Assembly (NCBI GenBank): GCA_029935295.1 | Contig: JAOZKP010000096.1 | Location: 2,888-7,999 of the forward strand | Direction: 5' to 3' | From: a bacterium | GTDB lineage: Bacteria > Desulfobacterota > Anaeroferrophillalia > Anaeroferrophillales > Tharpellaceae | DNA: 5,112 nt | Shown: positions 1 to 4,726 of the stretch, piece after piece | Numbering within the stretch: the stretch's first letter is position 1 | Layout: the number at the start of each line of letters is the position of its first letter | The notes under the pieces: model-generated | Database searches by the model: none | What the model was told of the DNA's origin: nothing | The model's input: only the letters and a program-made list of their open reading frames with translations | Made by a program: the position numbers and the translations under genes

Positions 1-51
1 TTTATCCTGTAATCCCCTGCCGACCACATGAATGATATAACCTTCTTTCAT
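1..51 (-). CDS. N-terminus of a B12-riboswitch-controlled protein (partial)
   Basis: Only the first 17 codons lie in the window; the gene runs off at position 1. The start is well supported: an AGGAGG Shine-Dalgarno (positions 56-61) sits 4 nt before the ATG. The visible peptide is MKEGYIIHVVGRGLQDK. Its short hydrophobic strand followed by a Gly-x-Gly turn (IHVVGRG) recalls the N-terminus of tetrapyrrole methylases such as CbiE, where an opening strand leads into a glycine-rich SAM-binding turn, but 17 residues cannot settle this. There is no signal peptide, so a TonB-type B12 receptor is unlikely. The upstream cobalamin riboswitch and terminator point to a role in cobalamin synthesis, uptake or a B12-sparing function. 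That role is inferred from regulation, not from the protein. Confidence 0.7.
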   Translation of the reverse strand, partial: MKEGYIIHVVGRGLQDK

Positions 52-55
52 TTTT

Positions 56-61
56 CCTCCT
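56..61 (-). promoter_or_regulatory. Shine-Dalgarno of the riboswitch-controlled gene
   Basis: Perfect AGGAGG on the minus strand, 4 nt before the ATG at 51. It lies outside the terminator hairpin, so the sequence does not suggest that it is masked directly; control appears to be transcriptional. Confidence 0.75.
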
Positions 62-121
62 GTTTGCTTACTCGTGTCATAAAACGTCGAGAGTTTGCGG
101 TCGGAGATTAATTCAAGCCTG

Positions 122-170
122 AAAAAAAGCAAAAAAAATCCCCGGACCAATTAAAATTGATCCGAGGATT
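122..170 (-). terminator. Intrinsic terminator in the B12 leader
   Basis: On the minus strand, arm 155-170 pairs with arm 137-152 over 16 consecutive positions with a very short loop. Two of the pairs are G-U. On the plus strand these two would be C-A mismatches, so the hairpin is built for minus-strand RNA. It runs into eight U residues (131-138, the first two also in the stem), then GC, then seven more U (122-128). It lies between the riboswitch and the start codon, so it is the probable output of the switch: ligand-bound aptamer favours this hairpin and stops transcription before the coding region. Confidence 0.88.
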
Positions 171-202
171 CCCTGATTTTCCACGAATGACTATTGAGTC
201 GC

Positions 203-225
203 TTACCCCTTGTCCACGGAGGTAA
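203..225 (-). promoter_or_regulatory. Hairpin in the riboswitch expression platform
   Basis: Minus-strand RNA from 225 to 203 can form a 7-bp stem (UUACCUC with GGGGUAA, one U-G pair) closing a 9-nt loop. It sits between aptamer and terminator, where cobalamin riboswitches often carry a hairpin that contacts the aptamer by a loop-loop interaction. That role is a guess from position. Further upstream in the RNA, a segment at 271-279 (GGCCGGAUU) could pair imperfectly with the first arm of the terminator and act as part of an antiterminator. Confidence 0.35.
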
Positions 226-310
226 TACTCTGGCAGCGCAAGTCTTTATCTGGCTTGAGCTGTTGCTGAAAATCCGGCCTGCCGCAGCATAAACCATCTC
301 TTCAAACAAT

Positions 311-502
311 AAATTTCCAGACAGGTCTTCTGACTTCCGGTTCGTTCTACTAGTTACGCCTTCCCATCTGCTTCTTACAGTCCTATCTGTTTCTTACAGA
401 CAGTGGCATAATGCAACTTTCGTCCCCGGTTACAGCGGCGGGCCCGTCCCGGAATCACACCGGGTTCCCAATTAAGCTCATTCTAATGAGCGTCTGAAAT
501 TT
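311..502 (-). promoter_or_regulatory. Cobalamin (B12) riboswitch aptamer
   Basis: The RNA read from 502 down to 311 has the conserved parts of the cobalamin riboswitch in order. A GGGAA segment (about 470-465) is followed by GGUGUGAUUCC (about 460-450) and CCCGCCGCUGU (about 444-434). Next come the GCCACUG segment (about 407-400), GGGAAGGCG (about 365-357) and the B12 box GGAAGUCAGAAGACCUGU (338-321). The two ends pair to form P1: AAAUUUC plus AGAC at 502-492 with GUCU plus GAAAUUU at 322-311, one G bulged. The complete P1 fixes the limits. It senses adenosylcobalamin or a related corrinoid and most likely acts through the terminator at 122-170. Confidence 0.96.
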
Positions 503-508
503 GAGTCT

Positions 509-537
509 TACATAATTGAAACAATTTCGTAAGTCAA
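509..537 (-). promoter_or_regulatory. Candidate sigma-70 promoter of the B12 leader
   Basis: Minus strand: a TTGACT -35 element (537-532), a 17-bp spacer, and TATGTA as -10 (514-509). The -10 matches consensus weakly (3 of 6), but the placement is right: a start site about 7 nt further on falls at the beginning of the aptamer P1 stem near 502. Confidence 0.5.
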
Positions 538-567
538 TAAGTTTTTGTTGATATAAAGTTTACTGAG

Positions 568-585
568 GTAAGGCAAGTAAGGCAA
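568..585. repeat. Tandem 9-bp direct repeat
   Basis: GTAAGGCAA occurs twice back to back (568-576 and 577-585). It lies about 30 bp upstream of the -35 element of the B12 leader promoter and downstream of the yaiI stop. It could be a binding site for a regulator or simply a short slippage duplication; nothing in the sequence decides this. Confidence 0.6.
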
Positions 586-635
586 TTTATAAGAGTTTTA
601 ATTGATGGTTGGCTTGCTCGCGAAAAACGTCCGGG

Positions 636-1103
636 TTAGTTATGCTTTTTAGGGTTGTTTCTGCGGATTGTTTGAATTATCTCATCGAGCTGGTGCAGAA
701 AGCGGGACCGGTCGCGTTTCTGTAAAGGCGGCGGGCCGCCGGTTATCTCACCGGCTCCGCGTAACTCTGCCATTAAATCCCGGGTTGCAACTGCGCTACC
801 GATGTTATTCTCGGTGAAGGGCTTGCCATTTGTTCCGATCACCTGCGCCCCTTTTTTCAGACACCGATCAGCCAGCAGGATATCCGCAGTAACGACAATA
901 TCATAAGTCTTAACCTGTTCAACAATCCAGTCATCGGCAACATCCGCCCCGGCCCCGACCACCTCAAGCGCAATTAAGCGATCATTCGGAATCCGCATCC
1001 AGGAGTTGGCCACCAGCGTTACTGGCAATTGGTAGCGTTCCGCAACTTTATAAACCTCCGGTTTAACCGGGCAGGCATCGGCATCAATAAAAATATGCAG
1101 CAT
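636..1103 (-). CDS. yaiI: YaiI/YqxD family (UPF0178, DUF188) PIN-like protein
   Basis: A 155-residue protein, the usual length for the family. It opens with the signature MLHIFIDADACPVK (acidic Asp7 and Asp9) and continues with VANSWMRIP, then GADVADDWIVEQV and DIVVTADILLADRCLKKGA. It ends with the conserved tail GPPPLQKRDRSRFLHQLDEII. The family belongs to the PIN-like nuclease fold; biochemical function is not established. I chose the ATG at 1103 because homologues begin exactly there. A TTG at 1142 would add 13 residues, overlap the toxin gene and resemble nothing in the family. No strong Shine-Dalgarno is visible, only a loose GAGTGG about 14 nt upstream. It starts 23 bp after the PIN toxin stop on the same strand, so it is probably co-transcribed with the toxin-antitoxin pair. 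No convincing terminator follows it. Confidence 0.93.
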   Translation of the reverse strand: MLHIFIDADACPVKPEVYKVAERYQLPVTLVANSWMRIPNDRLIALEVVGAGADVADDWIVEQVKTYDIVVTADILLADRCLKKGAQVIGTNGKPFTENNIGSAVATRDLMAELRGAGEITGGPPPLQKRDRSRFLHQLDEIIQTIRRNNPKKHN

Positions 1104-1126
1104 CAGTTTAGTCTTACCACTCTCTT

Positions 1127-1543
1127 CTAAATTTGCCGCCAAGTTTGGGAGTCAAGAAATTCTCTTGGGGACATGATTTCAATGTTGATGTATCTTTTTA
1201 TGTCTTTAAGGTGCTTGTCTCCTGAAATAATTATCTTACTCTCTAGTGCAACCGCACATTCCAAAAATTTGTTATCATCCGGGTCATCTTTAATGATATT
1301 CAAGTTTGGGGTTTTTGTCGTAAAAATTGAGTTAAATCCTTCGGCAAACAGTTTAGTTAAATTCGTAATTTCCGATTTGTCTTTCAGGCCAAGCCGATTC
1401 AGGACTTTAATATATTCTTCAACTATTTCTTGAGTAAGGCATATTGTTATCTGCCCGGTTTTCCATAGATCTATTATCTCTCTGGGGGCGCCGCCGAAGA
1501 AAGAGGAGATGAATATGTTTGTGTCAATCACAACTCTAAGCAT
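1127..1543 (-). CDS. PIN-domain toxin of a type II toxin-antitoxin pair
   Basis: A 138-residue single PIN domain of the 'putative toxin-antitoxin system toxin component, PIN family' type. The acidic metal-binding residues are all present: Asp7 in VIDTNIFIS, Glu42/Glu43 in TQEIVEEY, Asp90 in the DDPDDNKFLECA signature, and Asp109 in IISGDKHL. Such proteins are Mg/Mn-dependent RNases held inactive by the antitoxin. All key acids and the full length are kept, so it looks active. The ATG overlaps the end of the antitoxin gene by 8 bp and has no clear ribosome site of its own, which suggests translational coupling that keeps antitoxin made first. The coding sequence appears AT-rich compared with cca, consistent with acquisition by transfer. 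VapC-like activity (tRNA or rRNA cleavage) is inferred from the family; the target is unknown. Confidence 0.93.
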   Translation of the reverse strand: MLRVVIDTNIFISSFFGGAPREIIDLWKTGQITICLTQEIVEEYIKVLNRLGLKDKSEITNLTKLFAEGFNSIFTTKTPNLNIIKDDPDDNKFLECAVALESKIIISGDKHLKDIKRYINIEIMSPREFLDSQTWRQI

Positions 1544-1784
1544 TTTGCCGCCGCACTTCTCTTATTGCATCTTCAATGCTACTGTCTGAAATGTTATTTT
1601 CAGACAGTTTACAGCCGATTTTGTCCCAAAGGTTATCTATGTAAGCACCCATATCCCGTTCTTTTGTGTAGTTCTCAAGCAGCTCTCTTACAAGTTGACT
1701 TAGGTTTTTTCCTTCAGATTTGGCAAGTTGGCTGATTTTATTTTTCAGTCCAGGTTCGACTCTGATAATCATTTGGGTTGTCAT
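1536..1784 (-). CDS. Ribbon-helix-helix antitoxin
   Basis: An 82-residue protein. Residues about 4-40 form a ribbon-helix-helix DNA-binding domain: the strand QMIIRVEPGL, then helix KNKISQLAKSEG, then KNLSQLVRELLENY. The acidic and basic C-terminal part (about 45-82, ending IEDAIREVRRQNA) is the expected toxin-binding tail. The start at 1784 is fixed by a GAGGTG Shine-Dalgarno 5 nt upstream; a longer frame from 1823 adds 13 residues that run across the putative operator and is rejected. It is the first gene of the unit, overlapping the toxin by 8 bp. By family precedent it neutralises the PIN RNase and represses its own operon; the inverted repeat at 1810-1840 is the likely site. Confidence 0.9.
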   Translation of the reverse strand: MTTQMIIRVEPGLKNKISQLAKSEGKNLSQLVRELLENYTKERDMGAYIDNLWDKIGCKLSENNISDSSIEDAIREVRRQNA

Positions 1785-1789
1785 ATCTT

Positions 1790-1795
1790 CACCTC
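1790..1795 (-). promoter_or_regulatory. Shine-Dalgarno deciding the antitoxin start
   Basis: GAGGTG on the minus strand, 5 nt before ATG at 1784. It supports the 82-residue antitoxin rather than the 95-residue version. Confidence 0.8.
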
Positions 1796-1809
1796 GTTTG
1801 TTATTGCTG

Positions 1810-1840
1810 CAATATGTTGGCATGATATCCTAACATATTG
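1810..1840. promoter_or_regulatory. Inverted-repeat operator of the toxin-antitoxin unit
   Basis: Perfect 9-bp inverted repeat CAATATGTT (1810-1818) and AACATATTG (1832-1840), spacer 13 bp, half-site centres 22 bp apart, i.e. about two helical turns. It lies 26 bp upstream of the antitoxin start. A -10-like TATCAT (minus strand, 1827-1822) lies inside the spacer, although I see no good -35 at the right distance. Two RHH dimers bound on one face could block transcription. Confidence 0.6.
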
Positions 1841-1896
1841 TTAATTTAATGAAAAAATCATTGGCCCTTGAAAATTACTTTAGTTTGTATATATAA

Positions 1897-1923
1897 GTTA
1901 TACTCTCATGGGACTTTTGTCAA
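1897..1923 (-). promoter_or_regulatory. Possible promoter for the toxin-antitoxin unit
   Basis: Minus strand: perfect TTGACA (1923-1918) and TATAAC (1902-1897), but the spacer is only 15 bp, which is short. It would give a leader of about 105 nt running through the inverted repeat. The TATCAT inside the inverted repeat is the alternative. Confidence 0.35.
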
Positions 1924-1992
1924 TTTAATAGTTCAATTTGACATTTTTGAGTTGGTAGCGTGAGTCAGTTGCAGATTGCAACGATAAATTTA

Positions 1993-2021
1993 TTGACAAA
2001 TATTCGGATTAGAAGGATTAT
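1993..2021 (+). promoter_or_regulatory. Sigma-70 promoter of cca
   Basis: Perfect TTGACA -35 (1993-1998), 17-bp spacer, GATTAT -10 (2016-2021, 4 of 6). It predicts a start near 2028 and a leader of about 60 nt. That leader contains an imperfect hairpin (CCGGCTGC with GCAGGCCGG, 2035-2057). Confidence 0.6.
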
Positions 2022-2046
2022 GGTCGGATTTCGTCCGGCTGCGATT

Positions 2047-2187
2047 TGCAGGCCGGTTTATAAAATCTCTTTTTTGTGATTAAATCTTATGAAAATCGTT
2101 GATCTCGAGCAGCAATTGAAAATCTATTTCCCCGCCTGGGACAGTCTGACAGCGGCCGCGGCCGCAAGCGGGCGTGAGCTTTATCTG
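2047..2187 (+). repeat. Cca leader and 5' end, intact copy of a 141-bp duplication
   Basis: This block matches 4459-4599 with no gaps, seven substitutions in 141 positions (2058, 2065, 2067, 2090, 2113, 2123, 2172), six of them transitions. It covers the last five codons plus stop of a vanished upstream reading frame (QAGL then stop at 2061-2063), the cca leader, and cca codons 1-33. The other copy is a pseudogene. Confidence 0.95.
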
Positions 2188-3483
2188 GTGGGCGGGGCTC
2201 TGCGGGATCTTTTCCGGGAGAAAAAAATAAGTGACCTTGATTTTGTCTGTCCGGTAGCGGATATGGCATTCTGGGAGGAGACAATTCTGGGTTATGTCAA
2301 GGGGCGTTTTATTACGATGGGGAGCGGGGCCGAACGGCACTCGACCCGGCGTCTGGTGGGGCCGGAATTGACGATCGATATTGCGGCGCTCAATGGCCCG
2401 GATTTAGACTGTGATCTGAAACGGCGTGATTTTACGATTAACGCGATGGCTTTTGCTTTGCGGGAGCAGCAGTTTCATGATCCGCATGCGGGCCGGGAGG
2501 CCCTGGCTGCAGGGCAGATTATTTCAGTCGCGCCGGAGAATATGCAGGATGATCCTTTGCGGATTGTGCGGGCAGTGCGTTTTATGTTGGAGATCGAGGG
2601 CGCATTGAGCCCCGCGACTCAAGATGAAATGCGGGTCGCAGTTAGTGGGTTGGATGGGGTTGCGCGAGAACGCTTTACAGTCGAACTAAATCATATTTTT
2701 GCCAGTAATAAGTCCGGATGCGGTCTTCGGGAATTGGCTGCGGTAGGGGCGCTGCAAAAAATTTTTCCGCCGCTGGCCGGCTTGGCCGGACTAGAGCAGA
2801 ACAACTTTCATCATCTTGATGCACTGCAGCACACCTTGGCGGTAATCGACAGTCTGGATCAGCTTTGTCAGAAGAATCCTCTGGCTTTGCCGGTCCCGGC
2901 GGCCGCAGATTGTATTCTGCTGAAATGGACGGCGCTCTTTCATGATGTCGGCAAAGCTTTAAGCAAAACCGAAGACCCGGATACCGGGACAATTCATTTT
3001 TTCGGGCACGAGCGTTTTTCCGTTCATTTGGCCCGAGAAACATTGTCTGGGTTTGCTTTGGGAAAAGATTTTCTGCGGCGGTTGGAACGGCTGATTGAAA
3101 ACCATCTCCGGCCGTTGCTGCTAAATCTTGACAGTTGTAAAGAGAAGGCTCTGCGGCGTTTGGTTTTTGATCTCGAAGATGATCTTTATCTGCTTTTGCT
3201 CCATACTTTTGCCGATCTTGAAGCCACCCGGGGGCGGGATCCGCAGCCCCGGCAGCAGAATCTGATCCGGCTCAGCCGGCGGTTGAAAGAGATTTACGAG
3301 CTGGAGCGGGAAACCTTTATAAAACCTTTGATCAGTGGTAAGGATCTGATTGCTTTAGGCCTGGAGCCGGGCCCGGCAATCGGCACTATTATTCGCATGA
3401 TTCATCAAAAACAGTTGGCCGGAGATATCGTCAGTAAGGAAGAAGCTCTGGCAGTTGCCAGAGAGTTGTTGCTTGAAAATTGA
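2089..3483 (+). CDS. cca: tRNA nucleotidyltransferase (CCA- or CC-adding), class II, with HD domain
   Basis: A 464-residue class II polymerase-beta-type nucleotidyltransferase that builds or repairs the tRNA 3' CCA end. Motif A is GGALRD (35-40) with the catalytic DLD (49-51). Motif B is RRDFTINAMA (112-121). The amino-acid template region is DDPLRIVRAVRF (154-165), with Asp where EDxxR enzymes have Glu. RERFTVEL (193-200) follows. An HD phosphohydrolase domain comes next (His248, His285-Asp286 in LFHDVGKA, His307). The C-terminus is the usual LISGKDLIALGLEPGP plus KEEALAVARELL. Between strand TIDIA (95-99) and motif B there are only about 12 residues; the flexible loop found here in many CCA-adding enzymes seems absent, which leaves a CC-adding role or poly(A) polymerase open. 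No Shine-Dalgarno precedes the ATG, yet the frame is closed by TGA just upstream, so the start stands. It has its own promoter and ends at the terminator 3524-3567. Confidence 0.93.
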   Translation: MKIVDLEQQLKIYFPAWDSLTAAAAASGRELYLVGGALRDLFREKKISDLDFVCPVADMAFWEETILGYVKGRFITMGSGAERHSTRRLVGPELTIDIAALNGPDLDCDLKRRDFTINAMAFALREQQFHDPHAGREALAAGQIISVAPENMQDDPLRIVRAVRFMLEIEGALSPATQDEMRVAVSGLDGVARERFTVELNHIFASNKSGCGLRELAAVGALQKIFPPLAGLAGLEQNNFHHLDALQHTLAVIDSLDQLCQKNPLALPVPAAADCILLKWTALFHDVGKALSKTEDPDTGTIHFFGHERFSVHLARETLSGFALGKDFLRRLERLIENHLRPLLLNLDSCKEKALRRLVFDLEDDLYLLLLHTFADLEATRGRDPQPRQQNLIRLSRRLKEIYELERETFIKPLISGKDLIALGLEPGPAIGTIIRMIHQKQLAGDIVSKEEALAVARELLLEN

Positions 3484-3523
3484 GTATGCCTTTTTCAGTA
3501 CATGTCGAATCAGACATTTAGAG

Positions 3524-3567
3524 ACCAAAAAAAGGGAGCCCGATAAACGGAGCTCTCTTTTTTTGGT
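3524..3567. terminator. Bidirectional terminator between convergent cca and rhodanese genes
   Basis: Arms 3524-3539 and 3552-3567 (16 positions each) pair fully on the plus strand with one G-U, and with one A-C mismatch on the minus strand. The loop 3540-3551 can extend the stem by CCG/CGG. Seven A and seven T stand in the arms, so each strand has a U-run in the descending arm. It begins 41 bp after the cca stop and ends 17 bp before the rhodanese stop, serving both. Confidence 0.85.
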
Positions 3568-3583
3568 GAAAAAGTCAGGTGAA

Positions 3584-4222
3584 TTATTTTTTGTGCGACT
3601 CGTACACAAATTTGGGATTCATAGTGTAGGTCCAGGGTAAACCATAATATTTCCAACCACCATTAAAACCTCGGCGGGCGTAGTTATTGCTATACTTTTT
3701 CAATAGGGCATGTTCTTTGTCACCACTCCCCTTCAATTTCCCCCCTTCAAAACCGTTGATGACATTAAATACATTTTTAAAGCCCTGTTGAACCAGCAAA
3801 TCGCTGGCCGGAACGCTGCGATTTCCGCTTCGGCACATGATCAGAAGGGTGTCGCCGGTTTTGAAGTGCTCTTTCATGTAACTGCTAAATTCACTATTCT
3901 TGTAATACTGATAGCGGGTTTTCTTCATTTTTTTACCACGGAACATTTTACCTTTTTCAACAAATTTATCGCTTAAAAACTTAAAAGGTATATTGTAGGC
4001 CATTTGCGGATGGCCGATTTGTTGATACTCTCCAGGTGTTCTGACATCAATCAAATAGACTTTTCCCCCACCATTTTGCAATATGTCAAAAGCTTGTAGT
4101 GAAGTGATGTTTTTAGCAAGTTTGGCCTCTTTGCCCAGTGCTGGTAAAGCCAGGCAGATTGTCAGAAGTAGTATTGCGAAAATAGATATAACTCGGTTTT
4201 TGTTCAAGTTCCACATGCTCAT
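3584..4222 (-). CDS. Exported single-domain rhodanese (sulfurtransferase family)
   Basis: 212 residues. The N-terminus is a signal peptide: basic NKNR (7-10), a hydrophobic core 11-29, likely cleavage near ALG-K (30/31), so the protein acts in the periplasm or at the membrane. The rhodanese domain runs from about 40 to 165: VYLIDVRTPGEY (55-66, with the conserved DVR), then the active-site loop CRSGNRS with catalytic Cys130, then GFKNVFNVINGFEGG (147-161). The family carries sulfane sulfur as a persulfide on this Cys; the donor and acceptor are unknown. A basic stretch rich in Lys and Tyr (about 91-108) is inserted before the active-site half, and a 45-residue aromatic tail (RRGFNGGWKYYGLPWTY and following) extends past the domain. 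The ATG at 4222 has AGGAGG 8 nt upstream; Met3 would leave it too far. It converges with cca and shares its terminator. Confidence 0.92.
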   Translation of the reverse strand: MSMWNLNKNRVISIFAILLLTICLALPALGKEAKLAKNITSLQAFDILQNGGGKVYLIDVRTPGEYQQIGHPQMAYNIPFKFLSDKFVEKGKMFRGKKMKKTRYQYYKNSEFSSYMKEHFKTGDTLLIMCRSGNRSVPASDLLVQQGFKNVFNVINGFEGGKLKGSGDKEHALLKKYSNNYARRGFNGGWKYYGLPWTYTMNPKFVYESHKK

Positions 4223-4230
4223 CTCAGTTT

Positions 4231-4236
4231 CCTCCT
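4231..4236 (-). promoter_or_regulatory. Shine-Dalgarno of the rhodanese gene
   Basis: Perfect AGGAGG on the minus strand, 8 nt before ATG 4222 and 14 nt before the internal ATG at 4216, so it favours the longer protein. Confidence 0.8.
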
Positions 4237-4242
4237 TTTTAC

Positions 4243-4309
4243 ATTATAAATACCGATCAAATTGCTGAATGTCATAGCTAGCCATATACGAACAATTTTA
4301 CATTGTCAA
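4243..4309 (-). promoter_or_regulatory. Promoter region of the rhodanese gene
   Basis: Minus strand holds a perfect TTGACA (4309-4304), with TATATG (4288-4283) 15 bp on or TATGGC 17 bp on. Further down is a perfect TATAAT (4248-4243) without a good -35 at the right distance; it would give a leader of under 20 nt starting almost at the Shine-Dalgarno. One of these probably drives the gene, but which is unclear. Confidence 0.4.
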
Positions 4310-4316
4310 GAGTTGA

Positions 4317-4475
4317 ATCATAAGTGTGTTGATCTGTAATAATGGAGTAGATTTGGTGTTCGACGTTGCTGCCGAATGGCTTGGCAGCACTCTCTTTGCG
4401 GTCGCTCAAAATAAATTCGGCCGCAAGTCCGGCGGCATCAGTGATGATCTCACGGCAGTGCAGGCCGGTCTATAA
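4317..4475 (+). pseudogene. 3' remnant of a gene that once preceded a second cca copy
   Basis: An open stretch of 52 codons follows TGA at 4314 and ends in TAA at 4473-4475. Its end reads NKFGRKSGGISDD then LTAVQAGL. The stop lies 25 bp before the ruined cca start at 4501. The same tail, shortened and diverged (GR.S.G then DL.QAGL and stop), lies the same distance before the intact cca (stop 2061-2063), with a synonymous Leu change TTA to CTA. So both copies carry the 3' end of one ancestral upstream gene. KSGGISDDLTAV loosely recalls the GGITGDxLGA motif of cobalamin-5'-phosphate synthase (CobS), but key residues differ and I do not claim it. The opposite strand is also open here; see the rejected list. 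Confidence 0.5.
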
Positions 4476-4618
4476 AGTTTCTTTTTTGTGATTAAATCTT
4501 ACGAAAATCGTTGATCTCGAGCAGTAATTGAAAACCTATTTCCCCGCCTGGGACAGTCTGACAGCGGCCGCGGCCGCAAGCGGTCGTGAGCTTTATCTGT
4601 ATGTTGAATCAGATATTT
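4459..4618 (+). pseudogene. cca: Decayed cca copy with internal deletion
   Basis: Positions 4459-4599 match 2047-2187 (134 of 141, no gaps): leader plus first 33 codons of cca. The start is ACG instead of ATG (4501-4503), codon 9 is TAA instead of CAA (4525-4527), and codon 12 is changed Ile to Thr. After 4599 the match stops and the next 19 bases (4600-4618) resemble 3501-3519, just beyond the intact cca stop (16 of 19, all three changes C to T). The simplest reading is a full second cca copy that lost about 1313 bp from codon 34 to just past its stop. It cannot make a useful protein. Confidence 0.9.
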
Positions 4619-4726
4619 GTGGGTGGCATTTTTATTGCTGCTAATTCTCGAGTATATTTATGGTTTCCGATAGATGCCGGTAAATAGCAAGGGGAAATCA
4701 ACATTTTTGAGAATCATTACCCAAAC

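Noticed and set aside
151..297. A 48-codon minus-strand ORF in the B12 leader, ending in the terminator loop.
   Set aside because: It runs through the expression platform, its only ribosome-site-like purines abut the ATG, and its composition is driven by RNA structure. Probably chance.
1104..1142. A TTG-initiated N-terminal extension of YaiI overlapping the PIN gene.
   Set aside because: Family members start at the MLHIFIDADA methionine, and the extra residues are translated from toxin-gene sequence in another frame.
1785..1823. A 13-residue longer antitoxin start.
   Set aside because: The strong GAGGTG site 5 nt before 1784 and the RHH domain limit favour the shorter protein; the extension would overlap the inverted repeat.
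2076..2102. A 9-codon GTG frame overlapping the cca start, kept in both copies.
   Set aside because: No ribosome site; its conservation is explained by recent duplication.
2152..2165. The 14-bp GC palindrome GCGGCCGCGGCCGC, also at 4564-4577.
   Set aside because: It is the alanine-coding stretch (residues 22-26) of cca, repeated only because the segment was duplicated.
2675..3043. A 122-codon minus-strand ORF inside cca.
   Set aside because: Shadow of the GC-rich cca coding frame with no ribosome site or family features.
4278..4469. A 63-codon stop-free minus-strand frame opposite the upstream-gene remnant.
   Set aside because: It has no usual start codon near its beginning and would begin in the cca leader; the plus-strand frame ends in a stop shared by both copies, so I prefer that strand. 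Not fully excluded.
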